A DNA stretch of 64,000 bases from Bacillus shivajii (GTDB lineage: Bacteria > Bacillota > Bacilli > Bacillales > Salisediminibacteriaceae), in contig NZ_CP084703.1 of the NCBI RefSeq assembly GCF_020519665.1, positions 4,376,120-4,440,119 on the forward strand, given 5' to 3'. The position numbers and the translations under genes are program-made. The notes below the pieces were generated by a model that made no database searches, was not told where the DNA came from, and saw only the letters and a list, made by a program, of their open reading frames with translations. How positions within the stretch are numbered: the first letter of the stretch is position 1; each line of letters begins with the position of its first letter. Shown here piece by piece: positions 47,701 to 57,996 of this stretch.

Positions 47701-47741
47701 AAAAAAACAAGGCTCCCACTGCTTAATGTGAGTGCCTTGTT
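47701..47741 (-). terminator. Terminator of the DUF951 gene
   Basis: On the minus strand ACAAGGCACTCAC pairs with GTGGGAGCCTTGT around a short loop and runs into seven T residues. Confidence 0.75.
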
Positions 47742-47855
47742 CCTTTCTATCAATGATACATATATATCGAACATTAACGCTTTATCTTAATTCATCCATA
47801 GTAAATACACAAAGTGTTTGTGTAGTCATTTTACGAACTACAGATAATTTATTAC

Positions 47856-48041
47856 CTACTCTAATACTTTCTTCATCTTTTTATCAAACTCTCTTCTAGG
47901 AAGCATAATACTATGGTCACAACCGAGACATTTTATTCGTATATCCATGCCCATACGAATAATTTTCCAGCGGTTTTCACCACAAGGGTGCGGCTTCTTC
48001 ATTTCTACAATGTTATTTAAATCATAGTTTTTTTCACTCAT
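47856..48041 (-). CDS. yyzM: DUF951 protein (YyzM-like)
   Basis: This 61-residue protein starts at ATG 48041, nine bases after GGGGAG; an ATG two codons upstream is too close to the site. DIVEMKKPHPCG-like (NNIVEMKKPHPCGENRWKIIR), IRIKCLGCDHSIMLPRREF and the paired cysteines are the DUF951 signature, suggesting a small zinc-ribbon protein. The function is unknown. Confidence 0.9.
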   Translation of the reverse strand: MSEKNYDLNNIVEMKKPHPCGENRWKIIRMGMDIRIKCLGCDHSIMLPRREFDKKMKKVLE

Positions 48042-48117
48042 AGTCATCCACTCCCCTCATTCATAAATGAATCATCATAGGAATTATACTACATCATTCT
48101 CTATTATTTCCATGCTT

Positions 48118-49149
48118 CTATGAATTGATGACTTTTTCATCAAATCGGTGCATGATTGGGTGTAAAATAATTGCTGCTAGGACATATAAATTTAAGATGC
48201 CATATAAAGGATAAAGGATTGAAATAAGCCTTGAAAAGCCTATCGTTGTAAGTGGTATCATTAATATAACAAAAAGAAATGCGATCATCCAATATGGTAG
48301 TTTTACGAATTCTCGAAACCTTGTACATAATCCGAGCATGCCTGAGGCTGCTGTCGTATAAATCGCCACCCATAACAGTCCAGACATCAACAACACCATA
48401 AAGTATGGATAATGCTTTAAAATCGCAAATAATGGAATTTCATATAACATCACCTCATGAGCGACCTTTAACAATGATTCATTATATAAAAATGAGACAG
48501 TTCCTAAAATAACCGCACTCCCTAAGCTGGCAACCCATAACTCACCACGGTGATTAATTTTATGTCCAATTGCTCCTAGTACGGCAACCAGAGGTAAAAT
48601 GTTTAATGCTGTAAACGTAAATGCTGATGGCCAATTATGTTGCTTCGTTACATCAAACTGAAAGGAAAACCCCGATGTCCACTGAAATACTAATAATGTC
48701 CCTACTAAACTAATAATTAATACCGGAATGATCATCGCATTCATTGAAGTCATCCCGTTAATTCCCCAAATAAATAAAAGTACGAGTAAAACAGAAATAA
48801 TCACAACACCAAACCAATACGGCACATGCAACACTTGAAGTGTTGCCCCACCTCCTGCAATCATGATCATCGTTGTAGAAAATAAATATAGAATAATCAT
48901 TCCATCATAAACTTTTGTTAACCTTCTACCCATCAACTCTTTTAAAACAGGGATATAGTGTGCTGATTTTTTTTCATAGCTTATTTTCATAACAACGTAG
49001 CTACATATAAAGAATAATATTGAAAAAAGTAGGATTGCAAAACTACTTTCTGATCCAAAGAATTGCCATAACTCCCTACCAGATGCATATCCTGCCCCGA
49101 TCATAGTACCCACAATAAGAAACGTCCATTTCAACCCCGATAACAACAT
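48118..49149 (-). CDS. YkvI-like membrane transporter
   Basis: This 343-residue protein starts at ATG 49149, six bases after GAGGGG; the longer frame to 49293 runs into the divergent gene. About ten membrane segments are visible. The first has GTMIGAGYASGRELWQFFG, a glycine-rich break typical of the APC/LeuT-like superfamily and of the YkvI family. The substrate is unknown. Confidence 0.85.
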   Translation of the reverse strand: MLLSGLKWTFLIVGTMIGAGYASGRELWQFFGSESSFAILLFSILFFICSYVVMKISYEKKSAHYIPVLKELMGRRLTKVYDGMIILYLFSTTMIMIAGGGATLQVLHVPYWFGVVIISVLLVLLFIWGINGMTSMNAMIIPVLIISLVGTLLVFQWTSGFSFQFDVTKQHNWPSAFTFTALNILPLVAVLGAIGHKINHRGELWVASLGSAVILGTVSFLYNESLLKVAHEVMLYEIPLFAILKHYPYFMVLLMSGLLWVAIYTTAASGMLGLCTRFREFVKLPYWMIAFLFVILMIPLTTIGFSRLISILYPLYGILNLYVLAAIILHPIMHRFDEKVINS

Positions 49150-49239
49150 ATTCTTCCCCTCTTTTTTCCATATTTGACGTATAGATCCGAAAAAGTATCC
49201 GTATACTGTTACTATTATTTCGGAAATGAGGGTTGTATG

Positions 49240-49836
49240 ATGCTTTCGGGACAACTTTTTCCACATTCGAAAAAAAACACGTTTCGCTATCACATGGATG
49301 ACCTAACATCTATGAATAAAATGGCGAAACAAATGGCTACTTATTTCCCTACAGATAATAGAGATATTGTCATTGTTTGTATTGGGACAGATCGTTCAAC
49401 AGGTGATAGCTTAGGTCCACTGGTTGGTACAAAAATTAGTGAGCGACTTCACCACGGCATCACGGTTTATGGAACATTAGAAGAACCTGTTCATGCAAAG
49501 AATTTAGAAGATACATTACAAATGATCAGCGTAAGTCATAAGTCCCCATTTATAATCGGAATCGACGCCTGCTTAGGACGCTCCTCTAGTGTTGGAATCA
49601 TGACCTTAGGAGAAGGTCCCGTACGTCCAGGAATTGCAGTGAAAAAGCAATTACCTAGTGTAGGTGATATTCATATAACAGGGATAGTTAATGTGTCAGG
49701 CTTTATGGAAATGATGGTTCTTCAAAATACTAGACTATCCATTGTTATGAAAATGGCTAATATCATCTCCCGCTCCATCATTTATGCAAATCGACTTCGT
49801 CAAACGGACGAAAAGGAATCGAAAACTTCTATATAA
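49240..49836 (+). CDS. yyaC: YyaC sporulation protein (DUF1256)
   Basis: This 198-residue protein starts at ATG 49240 (or the adjacent ATG 49237) after GAGGG. VIVCIGTDRSTGDSLGPLVG (about 45-64) and IIGIDACLGRSSSVG (about 100-114) are the YyaC signature, related in fold to hydrogenase-maturation and germination proteases. It is a sporulation gene in Bacillus. It is divergent from the YkvI-like gene and is one of the few plus-strand genes in the core. Confidence 0.93.
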   Translation: MLSGQLFPHSKKNTFRYHMDDLTSMNKMAKQMATYFPTDNRDIVIVCIGTDRSTGDSLGPLVGTKISERLHHGITVYGTLEEPVHAKNLEDTLQMISVSHKSPFIIGIDACLGRSSSVGIMTLGEGPVRPGIAVKKQLPSVGDIHITGIVNVSGFMEMMVLQNTRLSIVMKMANIISRSIIYANRLRQTDEKESKTSI

Positions 49837-49839
49837 AAA

Positions 49840-49871
49840 GGCTGTCCAATGCAATCATGCATTGGACAGCC
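49840..49871. terminator. Bidirectional terminator
   Basis: GGCTGTCCAATGCA, loop ATCA, and its perfect complement (14 bp stem) lie between the convergent yyaC and DUF554 genes. Confidence 0.85.
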
Positions 49872-49887
49872 TCGCTTAACACAATAT

Positions 49888-50598
49888 TTATATTGCAAGA
49901 AATGAAACATAAATAATGACTAATATAATAACAAATAATATCGCCGGAAGAAGGTTTGCAATTCGTATTTTTGTTAATCCGATAATATTTAAACCGATCC
50001 CAATGATCATAATTCCACCAACAGATGTGATTTCACTAATAATAAAATCAAGCCATTCTTCAGGGATACTTGTTGCAATCAAGGTCGCCGATAATGCAAT
50101 ACTCCCTTGATAAATAATGACCGGAAATGCAGAAAACAAGACACCAATTCCTAAAGTTGCTGCAAAAATGATCGAGAAAAAGCCATCTAAAACAGATTTT
50201 GTTAGTAATACTGAATGGTCCTGTCTTAACCCACTGTCAAGTGCACCGATAATTGCCATTGCACCAACGACGAAAACTAAAGTTGCTGCTACAAATCCTT
50301 CGGCAATATTCGATTCTTTATTTTTGTTCATTTTTCTCTGTAGCCAATTCCCAACTTCATTTAATTTCCCTTCAATGTTTAACCTTTCTCCCAGGACTCC
50401 ACCAAATGCTAAACTAAGAATCACAATAATAAATTGGTGACTCTCCATTGCCATCATTAACCCAAGGACAATAACAGCTAAACCAATACCTTTTGTCACT
50501 GTTTCTTTCATCTCATCGGAAAAACCCTTTAATTTCGACCCTAGCCAAGCTCCAATAATAATCGCAAGCCCATTAATCAATGTGCCTAATAATACCAT
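49888..50598 (-). CDS. DUF554 membrane protein (YqgA/YdfK-like)
   Basis: This 236-residue protein has about seven membrane segments, starting MVLLGTLINGLAIIIGAWLG, with GLGLNIIGL-like (GIGLNIIGLTKIRIANLLPA) at the end, typical of DUF554. It is predicted to be a transporter or channel of unknown substrate. It starts 10 bp after the cysteine desulfurase gene, so they are probably co-transcribed. Confidence 0.88.
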   Translation of the reverse strand: MVLLGTLINGLAIIIGAWLGSKLKGFSDEMKETVTKGIGLAVIVLGLMMAMESHQFIIVILSLAFGGVLGERLNIEGKLNEVGNWLQRKMNKNKESNIAEGFVAATLVFVVGAMAIIGALDSGLRQDHSVLLTKSVLDGFFSIIFAATLGIGVLFSAFPVIIYQGSIALSATLIATSIPEEWLDFIISEITSVGGIMIIGIGLNIIGLTKIRIANLLPAILFVIILVIIYVSFLAI

Positions 50599-50608
50599 GA
50601 TGTCTCTC

Positions 50609-51766
50609 CTAACTTAATAGACCTTCTTTAATCTCTTGAATTGCTACAATCAACTGTTCAACTTCTTGTTCTGTATTGAATGGTCCAAAACTCACACGAA
50701 TTAATCCAGTATCAATTGTATTGCACGTTTGGTGTGCCAAAGGAGTGCAGTGCAAGCCTGAACGGACAGCGATACCATAATGTTCGTCCAAAATCATTGC
50801 CATTTCATTTACATCAATCCCTGGAATTCGGAAAGCAACGACTCCGAGTTGCTTCACTTCATTTCGAGGAGCAATGACTTCTACCTCACCCATTTCCATC
50901 AACCCTTTTTTACAAAGGTCTGTTAAGTGCTTCTCATGAGCATAGATTTTTTCAAGACTTTCTTTTTCAACATACTCCAAACCTTTCAATAATCCAGCTA
51001 TCCCAGGAGTATTTAATGTTCCACTTTCTAATCCTGCTGGCCATATATCTGGCTGTTCTTTCGATTCAGAATGGCTTCCAGTTCCACCAACAATTCGTGG
51101 GGATAGTCGAACATGTAGCTGTACAATTAAGACACCCACTCCTTGTGGGCCAAGTAACCCTTTATGACTAGGGAAAGCTAACATATCAATACCACTGTCT
51201 ATCATTTTTATTGGTAACACTCCTGCTGTTTGTGAAGCATCGACGAAAAATAAAGCATTGTGATCTTTCAACACATCTCCCCATTCTTCAATAGGCAATA
51301 CTTCACCTGTCAAGTTTGAACCATGAGTCATGACGACAAGTTTTGTTCGTTCAGTTAAAGCATTATTCAAACTCTGCTTAGCTTCTTCTTTTGAAATAGA
51401 AGGTTGTAAATACGTTACCCTGATTCCTTTTTCTGCTTTTAATTTTTCTAACGGTCGTCGAACGGAATTATGTTCAAAGCTAGTTGTGATGACATGATCG
51501 CCCTCTGCAAGTGAAAGACCAAATATCCCTTGGTTAATTGCAGTTGTTGCATTTGATGAAAAAATCACACGGTCTGCCCGATCACTTTGAAACATGATTG
51601 ATAACTTTCTTCTTGTATTCTCAATCACTGATGCAGCCTTTTGAGATAAACGATGTCCACCTCTACCTGGATTAGCGCCATATTCATTGACCGCTTCAAC
51701 CATTGCTTCAGCCACCATCTTTGGCTTCGGGAAACTGGAAGATGCTTGGTCAAAATAGATCATCAC
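50609..51766 (-). CDS. Cysteine desulfurase-family aminotransferase (class V)
   Basis: This 385-residue PLP enzyme has the Lys Schiff-base site in AFPSHKGLLGPQG (about 200-212), FVDASQTAGVLPI with the PLP-binding Asp, and the active-site loop RSGLHCTPLAH (about 340-350) with the persulfide-forming Cys. It would release sulfur from cysteine as persulfide; SufS/CsdA-like relatives are the nearest. No scaffold partner lies nearby, so its acceptor is unknown. Confidence 0.92.
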   Translation of the reverse strand: MMIYFDQASSSFPKPKMVAEAMVEAVNEYGANPGRGGHRLSQKAASVIENTRRKLSIMFQSDRADRVIFSSNATTAINQGIFGLSLAEGDHVITTSFEHNSVRRPLEKLKAEKGIRVTYLQPSISKEEAKQSLNNALTERTKLVVMTHGSNLTGEVLPIEEWGDVLKDHNALFFVDASQTAGVLPIKMIDSGIDMLAFPSHKGLLGPQGVGVLIVQLHVRLSPRIVGGTGSHSESKEQPDIWPAGLESGTLNTPGIAGLLKGLEYVEKESLEKIYAHEKHLTDLCKKGLMEMGEVEVIAPRNEVKQLGVVAFRIPGIDVNEMAMILDEHYGIAVRSGLHCTPLAHQTCNTIDTGLIRVSFGPFNTEQEVEQLIVAIQEIKEGLLS

Positions 51767-51811
51767 ACTTCACTCCTTTATATCAAAAATCGTTCATCAA
51801 AAAATTGCTTG

Positions 51812-51848
51812 AAAAAGGTGACCATCTATTTTTAGGTGGTCACCTTTT
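51812..51848 (-). terminator. parB terminator
   Basis: AAAAGGTGACCA and TGGTCACCTTTT are complementary and flanked by A/T runs, directly after the parB stop. Confidence 0.85.
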
Positions 51849-51850
51849 GC

Positions 51851-52702
51851 TTATTCTTCTTCTGACTGTTGCAACAAATCCATAATACGTTCTAAATCTT
51901 CTTCTGAGAAAAAGTCAATTTCTATTTTTCCTTTTTTCTTTCCTTTTTTAATGTTTACATTTGTACCGAAGTATTCCTTTAACCTCGACTCTCGCTCTCG
52001 TATGATTGGAGGTAACTGAGGTTTCTTTTTTGTTTCACGTGAAACATTATCGTTTATCCGTTGTACTAATTCTTCTAATTGACGAACACTTAATTTTTCA
52101 TTAATGACTTTTTGAATCGTTGCAGTAAGCTTTTCTTTACGTTTTAACCCGAGCAAGGCTCTCCCATGCCCCATAGATAACTTACCTTCAGCGATGAATT
52201 CTTGAGCAAGTTGCGGTAATTGTAGGAGCCTAACATGGTTTGCTATATGCGGGCGACTTTTCCCCAGTTTCTTCGATAATTGTTCTTGAGTTACTTGTAA
52301 GTGCTCTAATAATTTTTGATAAGCTTTCGCTTCCTCTAGCGGGTTTAGATCTTCTCTTTGGAGATTTTCAATTAATGCAATCTCCATCATTTGGTCTTCT
52401 GACAACTCTTTAATAACAGCAGGAACCGTACTCAATTTTGCTGATTTGGCTGCTCGGTATCGGCGTTCTCCAGCAACAATCTCATATCCCTTTATACTTT
52501 TACGTACAATAAGTGGTTGTAAAATACCATGCTGTTCAATTGAGGCCTTTAACTCCTCAATAGCCTCTTCTTCAAAAACTTTTCGAGGCTGGTATGGATT
52601 TGGCCTTAATTCAGATAGTTTTAATTCATGGACTTTATCATCTTGATCATTTGAAGCTTCTGGGAAAAAAGCTTGAATACCTTTACCTAGTCCTCTAGCC
52701 AT
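51851..52702 (-). CDS. parB: Chromosome partition protein ParB/Spo0J
   Basis: This 283-residue protein has the CTP-binding ParB/Srx domain with GERRYRAAK (about 87-95), the KorB-like HTH VTQEQLSKKLGKSRPHIANHVRLL (about 140-163) and a C-terminal dimerisation part. It loads at parS, spreads as a CTP-dependent clamp and recruits SMC; with Soj it governs origin segregation and sporulation. Its gene contains a perfect parS. It overlaps parA by 8 nt. Confidence 0.97.
   Translation of the reverse strand: MARGLGKGIQAFFPEASNDQDDKVHELKLSELRPNPYQPRKVFEEEAIEELKASIEQHGILQPLIVRKSIKGYEIVAGERRYRAAKSAKLSTVPAVIKELSEDQMMEIALIENLQREDLNPLEEAKAYQKLLEHLQVTQEQLSKKLGKSRPHIANHVRLLQLPQLAQEFIAEGKLSMGHGRALLGLKRKEKLTATIQKVINEKLSVRQLEELVQRINDNVSRETKKKPQLPPIIRERESRLKEYFGTNVNIKKGKKKGKIEIDFFSEEDLERIMDLLQQSEEE
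52031..52046. promoter_or_regulatory. parS site inside parB
   Basis: TGTTTCACGTGAAACA is a perfect palindromic match to the Bacillus parS consensus. The placement within spo0J is the same as in Bacillus subtilis. Confidence 0.93.
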
Positions 52703-53456
52703 GACTCATCACTTCCTTCGCTAAATCAATATACACTTCAGCTCCCCTTGACTTCGGGTCGTATGTAATGATTGGTTCACCATGACTAGGTGCTTCTCCT
52801 AACCGTACATTCCTAGGAATAATTGTCTGAAACACTTTTTCACGGAAGTATTTTTTCACTTCTTCAATGACTTGAATCCCTAAGTTTGTTCTAGCATCCA
52901 GCATCGTTAAAAGAACACCTTCAATTTCTAAATCGTGATTTAAATGCTTTTGGACAAGCCTAACCGTATTAAGTAACTGGCTCAATCCTTCTAACGCATA
53001 GTACTCACATTGTACAGGGATGAGGACGGCATCAGAAGCTGTTAATGAGTTAATCGTTAATAATCCTAATGAAGGAGGGCAATCAATCACTATATAGTCA
53101 TATTGCTCTTTCACTTGCTCAATTGCTCTTTTTAAACGAACTTCCCTTGAGATTGTTGGCACTAATTCAATTTCTGCTCCAGCCAGTTGAATCGTGGAAG
53201 GGAGAACCCATAAATTGTCGACAGTTGAAGGGATGATGACATCAGAAGCGTTTTTATCTTCAACAAGGACATTATAAATACACTCATCTACATCGCCTTT
53301 GTCGACACCAACTCCACTTGTTGTATTACCTTGCGGGTCAATATCAATTAACAATACCTTTTTTCCTAAATGTGCAAAACATGCACTTAAATTGACAGCC
53401 GTTGTTGTTTTACCAACGCCGCCTTTTTGATTAGCAATGGCTAAAACTCTTCCCAT
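52695..53456 (-). CDS. parA: Chromosome partition ATPase ParA/Soj
   Basis: This 253-residue ATPase starts at ATG 53456, giving MGRVLAIANQKGGVGKTTTAVNL, the same length and start as Soj of Bacillus subtilis; the longer frame to 53513 is unlikely. The deviant Walker A KGGVGKTT, DIDPQGN and VIDCPPSLG motifs are intact. It moves ParB-bound origins and regulates DnaA. Confidence 0.97.
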   Translation of the reverse strand: MGRVLAIANQKGGVGKTTTAVNLSACFAHLGKKVLLIDIDPQGNTTSGVGVDKGDVDECIYNVLVEDKNASDVIIPSTVDNLWVLPSTIQLAGAEIELVPTISREVRLKRAIEQVKEQYDYIVIDCPPSLGLLTINSLTASDAVLIPVQCEYYALEGLSQLLNTVRLVQKHLNHDLEIEGVLLTMLDARTNLGIQVIEEVKKYFREKVFQTIIPRNVRLGEAPSHGEPIITYDPKSRGAEVYIDLAKEVMSHG

Positions 53457-53797
53457 GCTATCACCTACCTCACTTACGCTTAAATGCTTATTATTATTAC
53501 TAGATTTAGTCATATATTGTTCGCTATCTGTTTATTGGTTCTGACTGTGCATTTTTTTATCTCATACATCATTCAGTTCTTAGCTATCTTTTATTTTATC
53601 ATGAAAAAGGAGCAGTGAAGCTGTTACTTTTATAAAAAATTAAAAAATAACCCATTTTATCTATATTAAATTATCATTCAGAACAAAAATTAATAGATTG
53701 GTTGATTTTCAAGTCTAAAAAAGGCTATTTTCTAAAAAGATTGTTGCTCTTTAGTAATAAAGTTATCTCTCAATCGGTTACAGACGAACGCTATTCC

Positions 53798-53919
53798 TGC
53801 TTCTTCCTCTACTAGCTTTGTTTTGTTGTTGGTTCGTCGAAGCTAATCTTTACATGCGAGGAGTAATCGCAGGAGCACTCTTTACCTGCGACGAGCAAGC
53901 ATAGCGGCGCAGGAGCATT
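53798..53919 (+). repeat. Dispersed repeat block (palindromic unit twice, plus second module)
   Basis: A TGCTTCTTCCTCTACTAGCT module starts at 53799 and leads to GGTTCGTCGAAGC. The palindromic unit follows twice: 53851-53878 (TGCGAGGAGTAATCGCAGG) and 53881-53919 (TTTACCTGCGACGAGCAAGC and on to CGCAGGAGCATTCC). Related copies are at 34821, 55766, 62551 and 62795-62945. Confidence 0.8.
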
Positions 53920-53970
53920 CCACCTTACACCTCTGCGTGTTTTTATAAATACGAAAAGAACCCAAAAAAG

Positions 53971-53999
53971 AAAAACATCCGTTTACAGAAAACGAATGC
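53971..53999 (-). terminator. noc terminator
   Basis: On the minus strand CATTCGTTT pairs with AAACGGATG (one G-U pair) and is followed by five T residues. Confidence 0.7.
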
Positions 54000-54018
54000 A
54001 TAAGAAATTTGATTAAAT

Positions 54019-54873
54019 TTATGATTTCGGAATACGAATTGTAAATTGATAATAATCGTCGTGTTCTTCTTCATCTGTATCAATCGTCATTCCTGTTTGA
54101 ACAACCATATCTACAGACTTTCGAATCGTATTCATCGCAAGGCGCGTATCTTTGGATACCCCTTTTCGAATCGGCTTTTTCTTCTTTGGTTTATTCTCAA
54201 TATCTAGTAATCTTTCAATATACATCTCAGTTTGTTTCACACTAAGCTGCTCATCAATGATTTTCTGAAGAACCTTTTCTTGTTTCTCTTGTTCTTTTAA
54301 ACTAATCAGTGCTCTTGCATGTCTTTCTGTAACTTTTCTGTTTAGTAAAGCATCTTGTACTATCGCTGGTAAGTTTAATAGACGAAGCTTATTAGCGATC
54401 GTAGACTGCCCTTTTCCAAGTCTTTGCGCCAAACTTTCTTGTGTTAACCCATGGATTTCAATAAGCTTCGCATAAGCATTTGCCTCTTCAATAGAAGTCA
54501 GCCCTTCTCGCTGTAAATTCTCAATTAATGCTACCGATGCAGTTTGAGAATCATTGAAGGTTTTTATCACTGCAGGAATGGTTTCCCATCCTAGTGTTGT
54601 AACAGCTCTCCAACGACGTTCCCCAGCAATAATTTCATACTTTCCTTCTAATTGTCTCAAAACAATCGGTTGAATAATCCCGTGGGTTTTAATCGTTTGA
54701 GCTAATTCTTCAATTCGCTCATCTTGGAAGATCGTTCTCGGCTGATAACGATTTGGCACAATGTCCTTGATTGGGATTTGGTGAACCTCTTCTTTGTTCG
54801 AAACTTCTACATCTTCGACTTCCTCTACATTTTTCTCACTAAAACCAAACAACTTTGAAAATGACTGTTTCAT
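54019..54873 (-). CDS. noc: Nucleoid occlusion protein Noc
   Basis: This 284-residue ParB paralogue has GERRWRAV (about 93-100) and the [27 protein letters not shown] (about 143-166). The N-terminus, [20 protein letters not shown], matches the membrane-targeting amphipathic helix of Noc. It binds NBS sites and membranes to stop division over the chromosome. It lies between rsmG and parA as in Bacillus. Confidence 0.95.
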   Translation of the reverse strand: MKQSFSKLFGFSEKNVEEVEDVEVSNKEEVHQIPIKDIVPNRYQPRTIFQDERIEELAQTIKTHGIIQPIVLRQLEGKYEIIAGERRWRAVTTLGWETIPAVIKTFNDSQTASVALIENLQREGLTSIEEANAYAKLIEIHGLTQESLAQRLGKGQSTIANKLRLLNLPAIVQDALLNRKVTERHARALISLKEQEKQEKVLQKIIDEQLSVKQTEMYIERLLDIENKPKKKKPIRKGVSKDTRLAMNTIRKSVDMVVQTGMTIDTDEEEHDDYYQFTIRIPKS

Positions 54874-54957
54874 GGCGACACCACCTTATGATAACTACCT
54901 CTCCACTTATTCGATAAAAGTATCCGAATTCCTGCTTTTATTCTGACAACCTACATT

Positions 54958-54973
54958 TGTTTCACGTGAAACG
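54958..54973. promoter_or_regulatory. parS-like site between noc and rsmG
   Basis: TGTTTCACGTGAAACG matches the parS consensus at 15 of 16 positions. Confidence 0.85.
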
Positions 54974-54974
54974 T

Positions 54975-55691
54975 TTATATGAGCGGTTGTTTGTTTGGAG
55001 TTCCTGGCTTCCTCGGATATTTTTTCGGAGTTGGTTTCTCTTTATAAATGCTAATAATTGAACGTTTACTTTCCTCTGTTGGCAATTGAAACAAATGGGT
55101 ATTTTTACATTTTCCACCTAAAAGATTCAATGCTTTTTCTGATTCTTTTACTTCCTCTTCCCCTTCTGCACCTTTCATCGCTACCATATGTCCTCCCTTT
55201 TTCACTAAAGGCAGGCATAATTCAGCTAATACAGGTAATCTTGCAACCGCTCTAGCCATCACTAAATCATATGTTTCCCTATGTTCAGGCTTTTTTGCAA
55301 AAACCTCTGCTCGGTCATGGTAAAAAGAAACACCTTTTAAGTCTAATTCAGACGCTAACGCATTCAAAAAAGTAATTCGTTTATTCAAAGAATCGACAAT
55401 TGATATTTCTAAATGAGGGAAGCAGATTTTAAGCGGAATACTAGGAAATCCAGCTCCCGCTCCTACATCTAAAATGTTTAACGTTTTCGTGAAGTCAAAA
55501 TAAAATGCTGCACTAATCGAATCATAAAAATGTTTTAAATAAACATCTTTACGTTCTGTTAATCCTGTTAAATTCATTTTTTCATTCCAGTCAATCAATG
55601 TTTCATAATATCGTTCAAATTGGTTCATTTGTTTATCCGATAATTCAATGCCATTTTTTAAAAGCGCATCTCGAAATTGTCCTTCGTTCAT
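54975..55691 (-). CDS. rsmG: 16S rRNA (guanine527-N7)-methyltransferase
   Basis: This 238-residue SAM methyltransferase (GidB) has [19 protein letters not shown] (about 70-88), the SAM-binding loop, and [24 protein letters not shown]. It methylates G527 of 16S rRNA; loss gives low-level streptomycin resistance. The basic proline-rich tail ([18 protein letters not shown]) is normal. Confidence 0.97.
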   Translation of the reverse strand: MNEGQFRDALLKNGIELSDKQMNQFERYYETLIDWNEKMNLTGLTERKDVYLKHFYDSISAAFYFDFTKTLNILDVGAGAGFPSIPLKICFPHLEISIVDSLNKRITFLNALASELDLKGVSFYHDRAEVFAKKPEHRETYDLVMARAVARLPVLAELCLPLVKKGGHMVAMKGAEGEEEVKESEKALNLLGGKCKNTHLFQLPTEESKRSIISIYKEKPTPKKYPRKPGTPNKQPLI

Positions 55692-56018
55692 TATTCGCCC
55701 ACCTTTGGAAACTGAAAAAATTAAGATTACTACCCTGAAAATAGTTTTGAATTTGGAAGCACATGTTGCTTCTTCCTCTACTAGCTTTTGCTACGTAGCT
55801 GGGTGCGTCGGCGCAGCTCACAGTGGTTCGACGAAGTTTTGTTCGTCGGTGTCCCCCTTGGAGTCTGGCATTGTGCTCCCAAATTGACCTTATTAATAAA
55901 AACTAAAACAATTTTCATTCAACTTGATGCGAAAATCACTTCGCATGAGGATCTACACTGAAAAAAATTTAACTTCCGATCATGCACCATGGTGCAAAAC
56001 TTTACACTAGTGTCGTTG
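55692..56018. other. Gap between rsmG and mnmG with a repeat block
   Basis: No gene was seen. The repeat module occupies 55766-55880; the rest is AT-rich. Near 55980-55995 CATGCACCATGGTGCA is a short palindrome of unknown role. Confidence 0.55.
55766..55880 (+). repeat. Dispersed intergenic repeat, long module
   Basis: It reads TTGCTTCTTCCTCTACTAGC, then GCTACGTAGCTGGGTGCGTCG, CAGCTCACAGTGGTTCGACG and so on to TGTGCTCCCAAA. Nearly the same string of segments occurs at 62795-62905, and its first part at 53799. Confidence 0.8.
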
Positions 56019-57905
56019 TTATTGATTGACGCGCTTCAGTTTCCCTTGTTCTAAATAGACAAGTAAAACGGAAACATCTGATGGGTTAACACCTGATACA
56101 CGTGATGCTTGTGCAACAGACAAAGGACGTACCTCGGAAAGTTTTTGTCTTGCCTCCATTGCCAAACCATTGATGGCATGATAATCAAGGTCTTCAGGAA
56201 GCTTCTTGTTTTCCATTTTCTTCAAGCGATCAACTTGCTCTAATTGCTTTGAGATATAACCTTCATATTTAATTTGTATTTCTACTTGTTCTTTCACATC
56301 TATATCTAACGACTTTTCCGAAGGGGTAAGCTTTGCAATATGTTCATATGTTAATTCTGGACGCTTTAACAATACATTTGCATACGTTGCATCTTTCATA
56401 GGTGAGGAACCCGCTTCTTCCATTATATTTTGAGCTTGGTCACTTACTTTAATGACAGTACTTTCTAATCTTTTTACTTCTTCATCAATCTCTGCTTTTT
56501 TCGTTAAAAATCTTTCGTATCTCTCTTCTTTTATTAAACCAATTTCATAACCAAGATCTGTTAATCGTAAATCAGCGTTATCATGGCGTAAAAGTAAGCG
56601 ATATTCAGCACGTGACGTAAGTAAACGATAAGGTTCATTTGTCCCTTTTGTAATAAGGTCATCAATAAGCACACCCATATAAGCATCTGATCGATCTATA
56701 ATAACCGGGTCTTTTTCTTGAACTTTTCTAGCTGCATTAATTCCAGCCATCAGCCCTTGACCAGCCGCTTCTTCATATCCACTCGTACCATTGATTTGAC
56801 CAGCAGTAAAAAGTCCATCAATTGATTTCGTTTCAAGTGATGGCCATAATTGCGTCGGGACAATTGCATCATATTCAATGGCATAACCCGGCCTCATCAT
56901 GCGAACGTCCTCTAGACCAGGAATTGTTTTTAACATCGATAATTGTACATCCTCAGGTAAACTTGTTGATAAACCTTGTACATAAACTTCTTTCGTGTTT
57001 CTCCCCTCTGGTTCTAAGAAGATCTGGTGTCTTGGCTTATCATGGAAACGGACAACTTTGTCTTCAATTGACGGACAGTAACGCGGACCTGTTCCTTCAA
57101 TCATTCCCGAATACATTGGGGATCTCTGTAAGTTACCATTAATAATTTGGTGTGTTTCATCACTCGTATAAGTTAGCCAGCACGGAAGCTGGTCTGTAAT
57201 ATATTTTGTCGTCTCATAAGAGAACGCTCTTGGCTCTTCATCACCTGGTTGAATTTCTGTTTGGCTATAGTCAATTGTTGAACTATTTACCCTTGGCGGC
57301 GTTCCAGTTTTAAAACGAACCATTTCAAATCCTAATTCTTGCATGTGGTAAGATAAATTCACAGATGGTTGCATGTTATTGGGTCCACTGTCGTAGGATA
57401 AATCGCCGAGGATTACTTTTCCTCTTAAGTAAGTACCGGTTGTTACAATTACAGTTTTAGCACCATATTTTGCTCCTGTTTGCGTTTCAACACCTTTGAC
57501 AACACCGTCTTCTACAATTAACCGCTCCACCATTCCTTGTCTTAAAAGCAAGTTCTCTGTTTCTTCGATGGTCTTCTTCATTTCATGTTGATATAAAAAT
57601 TTATCAGCTTGTGCTCTTAATGCTCGCACCGCTGGACCTTTTCCTGTATTGAGCATTCTCATTTGAATATGTGTTTTATCAATATTTCGCGCCATTTCTC
57701 CGCCTAATGCGTCAATTTCCCTTACGACTATCCCTTTAGCAGGACCTCCGACTGAAGGGTTACACGGCATGTAAGCGACAGCATCTAAATTTAACGTGAG
57801 CATCAATGTATTGGCGCCCATTCTAGCAGAAGCTAAACCTGCTTCTACTCCTGCATGGCCTGCACCAATAACAATGACATCAAATTGTCCACCATCATAA
57901 CTCAC
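56019..57905 (-). CDS. mnmG: tRNA uridine-5-carboxymethylaminomethyl modification enzyme MnmG
   Basis: This 628-residue FAD enzyme (GidA) has the dinucleotide-binding [19 protein letters not shown] (about 11-29), the GidA signatures [15 protein letters not shown] ([15 protein letters not shown]) and [11 protein letters not shown], and a helical C-terminus ending [21 protein letters not shown]. With MnmE it builds the cmnm5U34 modification of tRNA. It follows mnmE by 91 bp. Confidence 0.98.
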   Translation of the reverse strand: MSYDGGQFDVIVIGAGHAGVEAGLASARMGANTLMLTLNLDAVAYMPCNPSVGGPAKGIVVREIDALGGEMARNIDKTHIQMRMLNTGKGPAVRALRAQADKFLYQHEMKKTIEETENLLLRQGMVERLIVEDGVVKGVETQTGAKYGAKTVIVTTGTYLRGKVILGDLSYDSGPNNMQPSVNLSYHMQELGFEMVRFKTGTPPRVNSSTIDYSQTEIQPGDEEPRAFSYETTKYITDQLPCWLTYTSDETHQIINGNLQRSPMYSGMIEGTGPRYCPSIEDKVVRFHDKPRHQIFLEPEGRNTKEVYVQGLSTSLPEDVQLSMLKTIPGLEDVRMMRPGYAIEYDAIVPTQLWPSLETKSIDGLFTAGQINGTSGYEEAAGQGLMAGINAARKVQEKDPVIIDRSDAYMGVLIDDLITKGTNEPYRLLTSRAEYRLLLRHDNADLRLTDLGYEIGLIKEERYERFLTKKAEIDEEVKRLESTVIKVSDQAQNIMEEAGSSPMKDATYANVLLKRPELTYEHIAKLTPSEKSLDIDVKEQVEIQIKYEGYISKQLEQVDRLKKMENKKLPEDLDYHAINGLAMEARQKLSEVRPLSVAQASRVSGVNPSDVSVLLVYLEQGKLKRVNQ

Positions 57906-57996
57906 AGTTAATCCCTCCTTTTATCCATTGTCAAAAACAGTGAGCACCTTGTGTTCTTCGAAACGTCGATCGTATTTTTTGTTTTTGAACCTACGA

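Larger units (their letters stand above)
53457..54018. other. Gene-free region with repeats between parA and noc
   Basis: It holds the parA promoter on the right side of the gene, then an AT-rich stretch and a GC-richer repeat block (53770-53945) described separately, then the noc terminator (53971-53999). No coding frame is convincing. Confidence 0.6.
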
